This document shows, in pieces, positions 26,646 through 38,141 of a stretch of DNA of 64,000 nucleotides. The stretch comes from Sweltsa coloradensis (taxonomy: Eukaryota; Arthropoda; Insecta; Plecoptera; Chloroperlidae). The notes beneath the pieces are model-generated. The model made no database searches and had not been told where the DNA came from. It was given only the letters and a program-made list of their open reading frames with translations. Both the position numbers and the translations under genes were made by a program. Within the stretch, counting starts at the first letter, position 1, and each line of letters starts with the position of its first letter. Where the stretch lies: contig JAMZAV010000773.1 of assembly GCA_024449915.1 (NCBI GenBank), positions 124,001 to 188,000 of the forward strand, given 5' to 3'.

Positions 26646-26757
26646 TGCTAATTGCTAAACTTGTCCTACTCCCTCTTATGGGCACCTCACAGCACACTCG
26701 ATTTGATTTGTATGAGCCACAGGGGTAGACGTAAACCACCTAGGGCCGAATTCCAGT

Positions 26758-26956
26758 AACCCTTAACTCTTCACCCATGGTGTTAGATTGTAACCCATGG
26801 TCTTACCCTCGCGGATAAAACAGTATTCCAGTAGGGTATAAGTACAAGAGTGATGGGTGTATGTGTGCAACACTTTACTGGAATACCGTTTTAACCTCCA
26901 GGGTTAGAGTATGGTAACAATCTAACTCCGGGGTTAAGAGTTGAGAGTTAAGGGTT
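26758..26956. mobile_element. Foldback MITE, AACCCTTAACTC termini
   Basis: The arms of about 80 bp are inverted copies: AACCCTTAACTC at the left against GAGTTAAGGGTT at the right, with TTCCAGTA mirrored by TACTGGAA toward the centre. It is 199 bp, non-coding and AT-balanced. Confidence 0.7.
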
Positions 26957-26962
26957 CACCAA

Positions 26963-27295
26963 ATTAAAACACGCGAAATTACGTTTTTTTAAATTATATC
27001 TCGAGAACGCTGCAAAATATCGCAAAACTGTTTAAAGACAGATACGTTTTTTTTTTTTTAGGACTGTAGCGTGCAAATAAAAAATTGAGATGGTAATAAT
27101 AAAAATTTTTATTTGATATTTACATTAATTAAATAATTATTTGAAAACAAACCGCACCGATTAATATTTTTAAAATATTTTTGCTTGTATTTTATTGTTC
27201 TTACAAAACCACATAGCTGTCTGCAATAAGTTTTGGTATATTTTGCACCGTTCTCGAGATATCACGAAACATCTGTAATTTCGTGTGGTTTTAAT
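26963..27295. mobile_element. Foldback MITE, ATTAAAAC termini
   Basis: The left arm holds ATTAAAACACGCGAAATTACG and ATATCTCGAGAACG. The right arm holds their inverted copies (CGTTCTCGAGATAT, then CGTGTGGTTTTAAT). The arms are about 70 bp. It directly abuts the foldback at 26758-26956, so two MITEs are stacked. Confidence 0.65.
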
Positions 27296-27624
27296 ATTGG
27301 TGGTGGTCTTTGACTCAAGGGTCAAAATAGTTAAATGCTGGGATAGGTGCACACGCATCAAACAGACATCGCCTATAGTGACAGTCAGACAGATTAGTCT
27401 ACTGTGTGTAGATGGTCGACGTCAACGTATCACTGTGAGCTTTGGGATCGTCTAACCACCAACGAGTCGCCTCGGGGTCTCTTCTTTCCTAACAGACATT
27501 CCTCACAGCCACAATATGTGTACACACCTTTGCATACACACTCACATATTATTTATACTACTCCCAGTAGCATATCCCACCCACCCACTCTGTTCAAGCT
27601 CACCTCGTTTGTGTGAACCAAGCC

Positions 27625-27730
27625 TTGGCCTAAACGGACGAATGTAAAAGCGCGTATCGCGAAGGTGCGGGGCGGCGATATAATATCGATCACGTTTCCG
27701 TAAGCCGTAAGCTAGTGGGGAGACGTGTTT
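27625..27730 (+). promoter_or_regulatory. Possible proximal promoter of the PPxY gene
   Basis: This is a short GC/CpG-rich island (GCGCG, GGTGCGGGGCGGCG) directly followed by a TATA-like GATATAATATC. It lies about 350 bp upstream of the first recognised coding exon and stands out from the AT-rich surroundings. No transcript evidence is available, so this is weak. The block at 10490-10740 is an alternative start. Confidence 0.25.
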
Positions 27731-28010
27731 GTAAGCTCACTGCCAACGAGAACTTAACTAATACGATACACATTTCTTTGGAACATTCCTAATCCTAAAA
27801 CATAGAATAAACTTGGCACGGAGGCTATCACATATAATAACGTTGGCGACAGTGGTGTTTGTATATCTATGACAGATAAGGTTTGGTTTTACTTGACCAT
27901 CAATCTTATACTCCCAGTTCCAGCACTCATCATCAGCATCTCATCTCATACTTTCTACATCAAAACAAAATGCTATGGTCCGAACAACATTTAACTCAAT
28001 GTGTTGTTGA

Positions 28011-28051
28011 AAATGTTCTCATCCCAGTTTTCTTCCCCAGGTCCACCAATC
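28011..28051 (+). promoter_or_regulatory. Splice acceptor and 5' leader before the start codon
   Basis: A pyrimidine-rich tract ends in TTCTTCCCCAG at 28040 and is followed by an 11-base leader and the ATG. This suggests at least one upstream, probably 5' untranslated, exon that I could not place. Confidence 0.5.
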
Positions 28052-28276
28052 ATGACGCTGACAGCTGCCGAAGTAGCGCGCAAGTCGCAGAGGCCATACC
28101 GCTACGGTATGATCCTTCTATGTGTCGGCGCGCTCATCAACTGGCTGGGTCTAGCCGAGAATTATGTCGAACCTGTGAGATACATCGGCGTCGCTTGTAT
28201 TATCGCCGGGGCTCTTCTTATCTGCGCTGCCATGTGCTGCTGGCTGCAGCGACCGGCGTTGGATCCCACGGAACAG
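28052..28276 (+). CDS. Two-pass membrane PPxY protein, 5' coding exon (residues 1-75)
   Basis: This exon encodes the N-terminal 75 residues of a small membrane protein. A short basic cytosolic stretch (K11, R14, R17) leads into hydrophobic helix 1 (about residues 18-35), an eight-residue outside loop, and helix 2 (about 44-65). Helix 2 ends in a cysteine-rich patch (C58, C62, C63) followed by R67, a plausible palmitoylation site. I chose the ATG at 28052 because it is the first one after a strong acceptor (pyrimidine tract then AG at 28039-28040). The reading frame is open further upstream, so an earlier coding exon is not excluded. The donor is GAACAG|GTAATA at 28276/28277, phase 0. It joins in frame to the exon at 46580, which supplies the PPxY tail. 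The layout recalls TMEM51/TMEM139-type proteins, but orthology is unproven. Confidence 0.72.
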
Positions 28277-28282
28277 GTAATA

Positions 28283-28372
28283 CTCCATCTTGTTTCTATC
28301 AGGCCGCCATGTTGTGTCAAGGTAGATTTCTCCATCTTGTTTCTATCAGGCCGACATTTTGTGTCAATGTCA
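28283..28372. repeat. 47 bp tandem duplication just inside the intron
   Basis: CTCCATCTTGTTTCTATCAG plus a GCCGMCATKTTGTGTCAA part occurs at 28283 and 28330. It starts only six bases after the donor GT at 28277 and does not alter the splice site. Confidence 0.8.
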
Positions 28373-28685
28373 ACAAACAACATATATTTCCCTTGCGCTT
28401 GGACTGGTATTCTTGTCAACCTGTCCACCAATTCTATGAGGGACTCTGGTTCTGATTTAGACAACTATCGATAAAACTCAAAATCAATGCTTTAATGGTT
28501 TACATTGAAGCCAGTTTTTCTTTTGAAGCAAAAGCTATGACTTTAGAAAATATGTGTCCCGACCAAAAATATATCCGTCCCTTCGGCTTGAAATACTGAT
28601 CGCACTACCAAGGAGCTACCAGAAGCCGAGTCATGCACCATTTCTCACATATTGTTACTATGTATCTATCTTGTAATAACTCATC

Positions 28686-28735
28686 CCAATTTCTCGATTT
28701 TAGTTAGTTGGGAAACACTCCCGTAGGTGTAATTA
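28686..28735 (+). repeat. SINE-3 3' body fragment
   Basis: TTTCTCGATTTTAGTTAGTT and GGGAAACACTCCCGTAGGTG match 60497-60540 and 41445-41492. It lies directly before the foldback, in the order seen at 60.5 kb. Confidence 0.6.
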
Positions 28736-28737
28736 TT

Positions 28738-28969
28738 ATTATTTACTACAATTCAGAAATTAAAAAAGTCCGCCCATACCGGGAATCGAACCACGGATCT
28801 CCCGCATTCCAGACATGGCGTCTTAACCACTAGACCATCAGGACGGGTACATTTTAAACTCTGAATTGTAGTTGCATTATACATAAGACGCCTGTCTGGA
28901 ATGCGGGAGATCCGTGGTTCGATTCCCGGTTGGGGCGGACTTTTTTAATTTCTGAATTGTAGTAAATAA
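28738..28969. repeat. SINE-3 foldback: two tRNA-like heads in opposite orientation
   Basis: The left arm 28738-28832 carries a complete tRNA-like sequence on the minus strand (box A TGGTCTAGTGGTTAAGACG, box B GGTTCGATTCC, followed by a T-run). The right arm 28884-28969 is an inverted copy of its 3' two-thirds. The outer ends TTATTTACTACAATTCAG and their complement match those of the copy at 60543. The acceptor and T stems are imperfect, so a functional tRNA is unlikely. Confidence 0.7.
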
Positions 28970-29457
28970 TAACTCATCCCAAGTTATGAGCGAAGGGACA
29001 CTAAAGCAAGTGCTAGCAGCATAGCATTGCTACAAGAGACATCAAGTGTATAAAAATCACAGACATTCACTAAAAAATAGTGTATCTTTCAAGGTACGAT
29101 AGTTTCTATTCCCGTCCGGGAAATTCATCTTTTCGAAAAACACTATCATGTCGTGAGCTTCAGCTTCAAGATCATGATTTAACACACAAATTATATTGGT
29201 ATTTCTAAATATTAAAGACTTCTTGCTGCCATGCCCGCCATTTCGTAGTTATACTCGTTCACCTCGAAAAAATATATATTCTCTCAGTTTTAGAACGCAA
29301 ACGTGTTTAATAAATCGTGTCTTTAAAAAGTAGTGTTCCTCTCCAAAGGCTTTTTTTTATAGTAAGACCTGTAAGAGCGCGTTTAGCTTCAGTTTTGTTC
29401 AAATCGATATAGCAACGGTGCGTAACATAGGCCACCGATGCTGGTACGTATTACACG

Positions 29458-29517
29458 TACGCGTGATATTATTGCGTAAAATTTTGTGTACGTCTACGCG
29501 TGATATTATTGCGTAAA
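29458..29517. repeat. 23 bp direct repeat, 37 bp apart
   Basis: TACGCGTGATATTATTGCGT plus AAA occurs at 29458-29480 and 29495-29517, in a CpG-containing intronic segment. Confidence 0.8.
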
Positions 29518-31799
29518 CTCGCGGCGCAAGAACTCGTTGTCATGACGTCACAGCTCACTAAGAGCATTCGGTGTACCACTGCTTATTGCAACTGCTGCTC
29601 GTCTGCTTTCAGTTGCTTTTAGTATCAGCTGTACTTACAAATATGCATGTACGGTATTGAAAATAGAGACACGGTAATCGGTGCTAATAAGATTGTCACA
29701 CAGGCGCGTAGGAATTATTTTTCGAAGGGGGACGATGAGCTGATGAACTCTTGTGAATCCTTCCAACCATAGCCACAAGTCAGCACTGATACTAGTTTTT
29801 CAGTTGTAGCCAGGGTGTGTTTAACATTCTGAAGTGAGGGGGGGGGGGGTCACAGGAAAAAAATGGGGGTGTCACGAGAAGAAGTGGGGGTAAGGTAATT
29901 CCTAAACGATCAGTTAAACAGATTCGGTACGAGGCCATCTTTAATAATTCTTCTGGTATTTAACAGCACCAAATTAACGCCAGGATATTTTAAATTTTGT
30001 TTATTAACGTTTTTTATCAGAATATGCCTTTCCCAACCATCACCATGGAATACGTCAACTTGTGCACATGATAACGTAACTTTTATGCTTGTTTTAGGAA
30101 AAGCATGTAAAGGGGGAAATATGAAGCACCTACAGTTATTTCCCATCTTATCTCACTAACGTAGTTCCCGCGTCCCCCCTCGAGTTTCTGTAAAGGTTAA
30201 CAACCGCTCCCCCTCTTTGATAACACACACTCTCTTATCACCCCTCGTGTTATCACGTTACACAAGCCTTCAACATTTCTCTCTTATCTATCTAATAACG
30301 CACCCTTCACCTTCCATCAGCACACATCTCCGTTATCAACGTACCGAGTCGTATTTCACACAAACAAGACTATTATTAATTAGCTAAAACCATCCATCTA
30401 TCTCCCAACTCCCACGACCCAGGTAACTCATGATAAGATAAGCAACCAACTGAACTTCCGTATATATTTTTCGAGAACATATTATCTAACGAGTTACAAC
30501 TCTAGGTCACTGCCTACACGTATCATGTAAATAACCATCAAAACGCCTACGTGGTTTATGATTATGCTAATTACCTCCTTGATAACTTGATATCTACAAA
30601 CAGGTTGTTTATATATTATTGATGGGAATTTTTATATATGATTTAATCTATCTATAAAACACGAATAAAATCTTAAAGCTTAAACTATAAACATTGCTAT
30701 CAGCTTAAATAAAAGCTTCAGCAAGATATGTTTGACTTTTTATAAATTTATAAACAAGACATAAAATAGTGCTGATGAAATATTTATCAGAAGAAAATCG
30801 CCAAGGAAACCTAATTACCACAATGTGAATTGTATTTCATTTTCTTTTGTCATATTTACGACACCAATCAAGAAAAGTATAGATTTTGTGATTCTTTATG
30901 AACGAGATAGCAACAAAACATTTGCTATAGACTTAATATCCGATTGCTTTGAACTTTGCATATCGTGAGAACTTATTGGCTGCAGTAAAACAGAAACAGC
31001 ATTTCTTTTTTTTTATATTAACTCAAGTATTGGATATAGGAAACTCTTGAATTGTTTTTATGAAATAATAAACTTATCTAAAACAAGATAATTGTTACCG
31101 CAAGTGATAAAAATCCGATATTTTCAATGTGGTGGTTGGTTTGAATGTTACTTTTTTTGAACACAACCTAAGAGTGTGATGCAGTTAGTGTAACACACTC
31201 CCACTCAATGGGCATTCGCGGCGATGAGTACCATTCTATGTTGTTTGTAAAACAATATTATTTGTACAATTAATGGTGAATGTTCATAATCCTTCGTCAA
31301 ATTGAATTGATTAGTTGTAAACAAATTAATACACAGGTTTGATATACACAAAGAATGTAGGAATTTATTTGACTCGAACACAACGTTTTTTTTAAACTTT
31401 CTAATGTTTTTAATTTTTATTTCTGAGTTTTTAAAAATATTACTTCCTCAAGGAAACTAGAGAAAACACTTGCGTCAAAATCAGAAGAGAGCGAATTGTT
31501 TGTGGAAGGAATCGAAACAACTCCCTTCCGAATTTACTGATTGTCCGAAAACATAATGGTAGGCTAAAAAGAGACATAACTATACACGTTGCATTTTACA
31601 AGTAGTTTCTAGCTACCATCTGGGTTAAATTGCTAGGACATGTCAGAATAAACTGTAAAGTACAATCTGATTGGCGTTCAGTGCAGTCAGAACACCTCTA
31701 AATTAGCAATAACACCACCTTACGTCACTTTGTTGTAGTGTAGAACATGGCCACGTATGTAAATGATCATTTCGTGATCATGACGTCAATAGTGAGTTA

Positions 31800-31870
31800 C
31801 CTATCAGTATCAGTATCTTTATTGTGTTGTAAGGAAGAACCTTGATAGCGAGAACACAACAAACAAACAT
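31800..31870 (-). repeat. LINE-like 3' end, minus strand
   Basis: The minus-strand reading gives GGTTCTTCCTTACAACACAA then TAAAGATACTGATACTGATA, a short tandem tail typical of retrotransposon 3' ends. Confidence 0.3.
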
Positions 31871-33902
31871 AGTTTCTGATAGTTGCTTCGTTTTAGAAGA
31901 TAGATGTACTACTTCAGTTACTATTAGATTACACTCAATAAACGTGTTTCTGATGTACTACAGTTAATAATTAAATTATTAAACACATAACAGGAGTTTC
32001 TAATAAGTGTTGTTTAATAAGATGTACAGTAAATTATGACAATATTGTTTTTCTTCTCAGTTACCATCATAACATATTAGTGTATTTGCGCTAGTGAGAA
32101 GACAGTTCTTCCTACTCTTTTTTTTTTACCTCGAAATGATTTAAGACCCGGAAGATTTTTCACCAACAACTATAACACTTCAACCACAGTCCCAACCACG
32201 TACATGTGAAACTGTAAGAGCAACTGAAATGAAACTTGGCTCTCAGTCACCTGTTCATTGATAAGAAATCATTGAGGCATAAGGTATATTATCAATGCTC
32301 ACGCCACCTACTATAGGCAGGCACCGTGCTCATAGCTGATAGCTACAAGCTGGTAAAAGCAAATAGTAAACAACAAATTGCTCGCTCAATAGGTGCTGGG
32401 TAGGGCCCAGAAATCAGAAGACTTGCCAACACGCCTATAATAGATACTTGCACAGATGTCGCGGACTACAAGAGTGCATTTCGTAGATTTAACTTATTTC
32501 AGAGAGGGTCGCTGTACGCGAGTATAGTAGTTAAGCACCACCATAAATAAATAATGAATAATACAATTAACTTATGTTATATGCACTCACACAATTTAAA
32601 ATGTGTCACGTTTAAAAAATCCTTTTTGGGTATATTTATTTATAATATTACATTTATATATTTATTTGCATCTAACATCAGGTTATACTAACACACAGTG
32701 TCATGTAATTTCATAATCTAAACAATTAAACAATCCCCACTTTGTCAAATTAAATAAAAACCTTGCGTGGCCCTATATATTTTACAAGTTAAAAAAATTA
32801 CAAGTTATACAAGGTCTTATAAGAATTATTTTTGGTATAGTTAAGCACAACCAACCATAGCAAAAATACACACATGTCTATAGGTTCCCATGCACACAAA
32901 ATGCATTATGTTTAAAAATTAACATATTTTTGATAAGTGTGTTCCTTGTTAGATATGTCAACGAAATGTGCATTTATGCTTAATAGTTGATATAATAATT
33001 TTGTCGTGATAAATTTTAAGTTTCGAATTTAAGATTTTCCCCGGAAGTGCGTGAGACTCTCGGTTTTTTAATATAACACTGTGGCTGTGTTATTCGCAGC
33101 CAACAACAGGTTGTAGGGGGAATTATCCCCAGCCCTGCCGAAAGTATTAATCGATATCATACGTTGTAAGGTAATGAGCATGGCGTGTGCGTTGAACGTA
33201 AAGGCCATAGAGTTCGAAGTGCAAAGCGTCTGGTTGTGTTCTCGCCCCTTGTATAGGTTGTTGGGCGTGTGAGGGGTGTGTTACGAAGTGTAGTAAAGTT
33301 ACTCGATCATGCGAAGGTCGAACCCTGTCCACGCGCCGCTACGAAGGAAACACAAATAACAAAGTAGAAAAATGAAATAAAAGATGATTGGAGTTTGAAG
33401 TATGCAATATAATTAAGCAAGTATTCGTAATATGGACTCCATTGGTTATTCCTTTAAATCCATTTCATATCGCCAAGCTGGTACATATAACGTAACTGTC
33501 TGCCTATGATTAAATAATTATTATTATACAATTATGCTACGTGAAAAGAATTAACTGACGTTAAATTGGCATCATTACATTTACCCTATGAGGACAAAAA
33601 AATAATTGAAACTGTTTTTTCAACCCTTTCAACCTAACCAAGCCTTTAATTATTATTGTTTTTCCTTGTGAAGATTACACAAATTAGTTCACATTGTGTG
33701 CAGTTTCCAAAACTATTCTGGCTTTACTATGCCCGTTCTGCTGAAGACGTTCGAACATTATTTATATCGCAAAACATTCGTGCACATTGACAGACAGATG
33801 ATTTTTTTTTTTAAATAAAATGCAAGCGCACTTGAGTTTTTAATTGTTTTATAATTATTTTGTTTGACGATATTAGACAATCATGCGTTTTAGTAAATCT
33901 CT

Positions 33903-34180
33903 GATCGCTCGGCTAATTTGCATCAGAGTTGTTTGAAATTTTGCACAAGTGTCAAGGAAGTGAAAGTATAAGGCTCTACAGCGCCGTTTTTTGAAAAATA
34001 TAGTTTTAGGTGAACGCTACAAAAATAAATTGATTGTTACAATTTTGGATTCTCTTAAAAAGCCCGAAACAAACAATATTTATAATCTATGACTGTAGGG
34101 ATTGTCTATGTATGCTTAATTAACAACAATGTAAAAGTTGCATGCTTTGTTTGGATGCTTCTTGGCCGAGCAAACAGCTA
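33903..34180. mobile_element. Dispersed foldback F, copy 2
   Basis: The left end TCGCTCGGCTAATTTGCATC is mirrored by GATGCTTCTTGGCCGAGCAA at the right. Inner blocks GGCTCTACAG and CTATGACTGTAGGG also pair and match copies 1 and 3. It is non-coding. Confidence 0.6.
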
Positions 34181-34825
34181 TTTGCTAAGTGCCAAATGTG
34201 TCCTAATCATTCTTTACAATATATTTTGCTTTTATGGTGTGACGGACGCATTCAGTACCTGTTGTGAAGTTTTGTCCATTAGTGTGGGCCTACTTCGTTC
34301 ACGTTTCCATTTTCCAGTATGTTTCAAGGAAAAGCATTTTTCGATATTTGTGCGTGACTTTCCCTTCTTAATGCACATGAAGCATGCGATCTTTTCTTCT
34401 GGATTCCATTAGATTTCTTTCAAAGGCGCCGATTCAGACTTAATATTGTTGTTGAAAAATTATCTTTGACGAATCTTCCAAAAAAGGTAAAATAACTTCG
34501 GTGGACATTGAGTTTGAACTAATAAATAAATATTATAATTTTGTTCATTTTGACCGATCGGTTGTCTTGTTTTTTCTGTCTGGGAATTTACTTTTCGTCT
34601 GCCAAGAATGACCCTCGATCGTGATTATTTTGATAACATCGTGCTTTGTTAGAGTTACGATTTTCACACGCAACGAAAAATTTTATCAGCTCGAAGGTAA
34701 AATTCTTAATAATTCCGAGGTTACTTGTAGGAAGCGGGCGTCTCAACGAACTTCGACCTAAACATATTATCGTGTTCCGAAGTGTGAACAATAAACTGTC
34801 ATTTTTCTAATAAAATCTACTTATA

Positions 34826-35047
34826 TTGATTTGATTTGATTTTGCTTAACGTCTCATATTAATGCACTCAAGTCTATTCGAGACGATGAGTGGTGATAGA
34901 TGATGATGAAGTATGGGTAGAAGGGAGGAGGGAAACCTGGTACCAGCAAGTAGCGCACTCCTTTCGAAAAGTACCAAGGGGACCAACGGCTTTACGTCCC
35001 ATCCGAAATGACGGTGTAACCTTGACAGTCATGTAGGTTCCTCCACT
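34826..35047 (+). repeat. Dispersed repeat R4, shorter copy
   Basis: It is collinear with 4748-4975, including the CGTCTCATAT and CGAGACG pair and the CCGAAATGAC block. It ends shortly after TAGGTTCCTCCACTAACC. Same orientation as the other copy. Confidence 0.55.
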
Positions 35048-36221
35048 AACCAAATCTACGTATAGTTTGAAAACGTTTCATGATTGAATTTTATCATATT
35101 TAATTCTTCCTCTTTTCATCTAGTTATGCATCTCCGGTTGATCGTGCACAAAATAAATTATAGATAAAGAGAGTATCTCCATACGATACCCTAAAATATT
35201 AGGCTCAATCATGTCAACCACAACAAAAATAACAATATTGTTTAATTTTGTAAGTTGTGAAAGTAAACTCTTGATAGTGTGGCTAACCACAATCATCGCT
35301 CGTTATATGAAAATGTATAATATCTAATTGTTTGTTGTATCAATCAGAATAATATCAACACGTCCAGAAGGTATTGGAACAATTTACTAAAGCTCGGTAA
35401 TGACTAATGAGATATAAGAAGTGTTTTGATTAAATCAGATCACATCACCTGCCACTTCTCGAGACATTCCATCCCATTGTCTTCCCTCGTTTACCACTGT
35501 CAGCACCACCACACTCATTACACGCAATTACAAAGTGCATGTGCGTCACGAGCTTATGACTCGATCCTATTTGTTAGTCAAATATTAATCTTACTTTTCT
35601 TAATTAGGTATGAGGGAAATTCCAGAACATGTCTGTCAGGCGTTTTCTTGATTCATATGATAAACAAAAGTCTTAATTTACAAGGTAGGAACTGAGTAAG
35701 CTTATAAGGATTCATCTTCTTGCTTGAAGTCTAAATATTTACATATAAAAAAAAATAGAGTCTATATGCCTATCCACTCTTAGTCATAAATGTGATTTTC
35801 AATCGGGGCGACTTAATTTTAAAGTGGAACAAGCCAACCTCATCGGCACCGACGCCATCGTTGCGCGAATAATGACCATCCAGGATACCGGTGTTTTATA
35901 TAGGAATCACTTACCAAACGAGTTGGGCACGATCCTCCCGCAGACAACGCTAGATTCAACAACGATAATTGGGATCAACTTCAGAATTTATTATGTGCTT
36001 CATTGCCGTTTACACATACCCATCTAACCCAAGAATTGGTGGATTTATGCCCATTTTTTAAGTTCAAAATTTTTATGCCTGATTGTTGTGCATATTACTT
36101 TATACAATCAAAGAGCATCAAGATTTAATATTTTTTTTGTTTTGTGATATTGAGAGGGAAAAACATGAAAATGGTTATTGGTTATGCACGTTGTCATATC
36201 TGCATGGTCCACGAGCTTGTG

Positions 36222-36396
36222 TTGCATTTGCTGGAGCGCTAAGCGCTCGACTCTGATTCTGGAGGTCTCGGGTTTCAACCCCTTCGAGACCGAGGTTTTC
36301 CTATGCAGGTATTCCGCAACATACCTAGTTCACCTGAAGAGGGTCATATTGCACTCTTTAACAGGTGTCCCTTGGTAAAAAAGTCAAAAAAAAAAA
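36222..36396 (+). repeat. SINE-1, tRNA-derived, with poly(A) tail
   Basis: The head contains GCGCTAAGCGCTCGACTCTG and box B GGTTTCAACCCC. The central body is deleted and the tail CGCAACATACCTAGTTCACC ends in a long A-run (about 36389-36402). A SINE-2 copy begins immediately after it. Confidence 0.65.
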
Positions 36397-36403
36397 AAAA
36401 GTC

Positions 36404-36745
36404 AGAAGTTTTTTAACTTCTGGTTTGGACTTAAGTCCATCAATTCTTGTCTTAGGAGTTTGTAAACGGTGACTTTGGAGCCGTCCTAGCAACGAAGCAC
36501 ATAATAAATTTCAGAGTTGTTCTGAATCGGCCTTGTTGATTCTGGCGTTGATTCGCGGGTGTTCGCACTGTCCATACCACTGATTGCTATATTTCCTATT
36601 AAAAATATCGATCTTTGGTTGGTTATCGCTCACTCGTCGATTGCGTCGGGGCCTGCAGGGTTGGCTTGGTCGCTTTGATTTAAAGTCCCCCACTGAAAAT
36701 CAGTTATATAACTGAGTGGGTAGACTCTAAATAAAATTTATTTTA
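36404..36745 (+). repeat. SINE-2 copy, nearly complete body
   Basis: It starts at GTCAGAAGTTTTTTAACTTC, directly after the poly(A) of a SINE-1. It runs through CGTCCTAGCAACGAAGCACA, AAAATATCGATCTTTGGTTG and CCCACTGAAAATCAGTTATA to the GTAGACTCTAAAT end. The tRNA head is lacking. Confidence 0.75.
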
Positions 36746-36915
36746 AAAAGTATTTTTTTTTACCTAGGCACCAACACCACAATAAAAGGCAAAACCCTTG
36801 TGATTCACGCGGGCCAACGCTTTACAGGGCTAGAGTTTACTCAGCGGAACATTACAAGGCGTGTTACACTTGTCCAAGCCACGAGAACACAATCAGCGAC
36901 ATGCTCGACACTGCG

Positions 36916-37052
36916 TGACGTCACTGGCTGCACGGGTCGTGTGACTGATGACTGCAAGTGACGTCATAATCGTATCACAGCGACACTAGACGACTATTTG
37001 ACGTCACATATCACACCACTGACAATGACGTCAGTACTTCTATTTGACGTCA
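36916..37052. promoter_or_regulatory. Homotypic cluster of five CRE (TGACGTCA) sites
   Basis: There are five perfect copies of the CREB/ATF palindrome TGACGTCA at 36916, 36959, 36999, 37026 and 37045. Start-to-start spacings are 43, 40, 27 and 19 bp. An 8-mer palindrome is expected about once in the whole window. The cluster sits in non-repetitive DNA between a SINE ending near 36740 and a foldback element starting near 37098, inside the long intron. This is a strong candidate cAMP- or stress-responsive enhancer, inferred from sequence only. Confidence 0.6.
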
Positions 37053-37097
37053 CAATATGAATGAGGGACCAGGCCATATTTGGCAGTTGGCAAGTAG

Positions 37098-37690
37098 CTA
37101 TTCGCTTGGCCAGGAAAAATCCAACTTTTTGAAACTTTGCATAATTGTCAATAAAGCATACATTTTTTTTGTTAAATTTTTATCGTGGGAATTAAACCTG
37201 TTATAGGGTGCAATATGCCCCTCTTTAGGTAAACTAGGTATGTTGCGGATTGGAAAATTGTGAAGGGATGTCCGAGGCCTGTTTAAGAGGACTTAATCCC
37301 TTGCATTCGCATTAACGACCGAGGAAAACCTTGAAAAAACTTCAGTCAGGATTGCCGGTCTCGACGAGATCCGAACCCGAGACCTCCCGAATCAGAGTCG
37401 AGCGCTTAGCGCGCGAGCCAACACTGTCGGTAAAGCATACATATACATGGACAGCCATGCATTCGTAGACAAAATCGATATTTTCTGGGAATCAGCCCCA
37501 AAAAATCACAAATATGGTCAATTTTGGACTTTTCATCAAAATCAAAAATCGTAAAATCATGTTTTTTATATATAAAATATTAAAATTCATTTTTTTTAAA
37601 TTGTGACTGTAGAGCCCTTTATTTTTGCTTCCGTGACAACTAACCAAAATTTCAAACATCTGTGGTATAAGTCGGCCGAGCGAACAGGAG
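37098..37690. mobile_element. Dispersed foldback F, copy 3, interrupted by a SINE
   Basis: The left end (ATTCGCTTGGCCAGG, TTGAAACTTTGCA) is mirrored by the right end (TTTCAAACATCTGTGG, GTCGGCCGAGCGAAC). A GACTGTAGAGCCC block is shared with the other copies. A SINE-1 copy with a 12 bp target duplication sits inside at 37164-37430, so the foldback is older than that SINE insertion. Confidence 0.65.
37164..37430 (-). repeat. SINE-1, full length with 12 bp target duplication
   Basis: TAAAGCATACAT occurs at 37152-37163 and 37431-37442, flanking the element exactly. The minus-strand order is a tRNA head (GCGCGCTAAGCGCTCGACTC, box B-like), body, CGCAACATACCTAGTTTACC tail and A-run. It is inserted in the foldback at 37098-37690. 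Confidence 0.8.
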
Positions 37691-38141
37691 ACGTAGATAG
37701 TATCCCTGCCAAAAGGGTCAGACATAATAACACTATTAACCCCAAGTATACACTTCCGCATTTACCTTGGATTTCCTATATCTGTCCATTGTGTTAGCAA
37801 CATCAACCAGAAGCCATACAAGATCTAAATGCAGTGTTCGTGACTCGTGTAGCTATGGTGTAGGTCTTACCCTTGGCTTAGACATGTTAGTGGATAGGGG
37901 TTGTGGTTTGTGTGCATATTTTGCATAAGCCGCGCAATTTCTTCATTATATTTTGTAATTCATATAACTGAGATTTGATAAGTAAATACTAAACCATATA
38001 CGAGACAAACAACGTACTACTCACACGTCTGTGATATACAAGGCCAATTCGAGATATTTTGAGATTGGCTTGAACGAATAACTCTTTAATAAGATTAATT
38101 TATTTTGCCTTATTGATAAAAAGTTAATTTTCTGATATCCT

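Larger units (their letters stand above)
29000..33900. other. Intronic AT-rich DNA
   Basis: Two isolated CRE palindromes (29543 and 31781), a G-run near 29837 and a LINE-like tail at 31800. No exon was found. Confidence 0.45.

Noticed and set aside
27883..28455. 190-codon frame overlapping the first PPxY exon
   Set aside because: It runs through the acceptor and the donor without regard to splice sites and has no membrane segments. The 28052 frame has two helices and ends exactly at a good donor.
28277..28474. Read-through of the first exon into the intron (unspliced 157-codon form)
   Set aside because: The extension is encoded by a 47 bp tandem duplication and low-complexity sequence, and a consensus donor precedes it. 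A retained-intron isoform cannot be excluded but has no support.
28769..28846. Functional tRNA gene on the minus strand
   Set aside because: Boxes A and B are excellent and a T-run follows, but the acceptor and T stems have several mismatches and related copies are dispersed with SINE bodies.
36916..37052. CRISPR-like interpretation of regularly repeated short sites
   Set aside because: The repeat is an 8 bp palindrome with uneven spacing in animal DNA. Transcription-factor sites explain it better.
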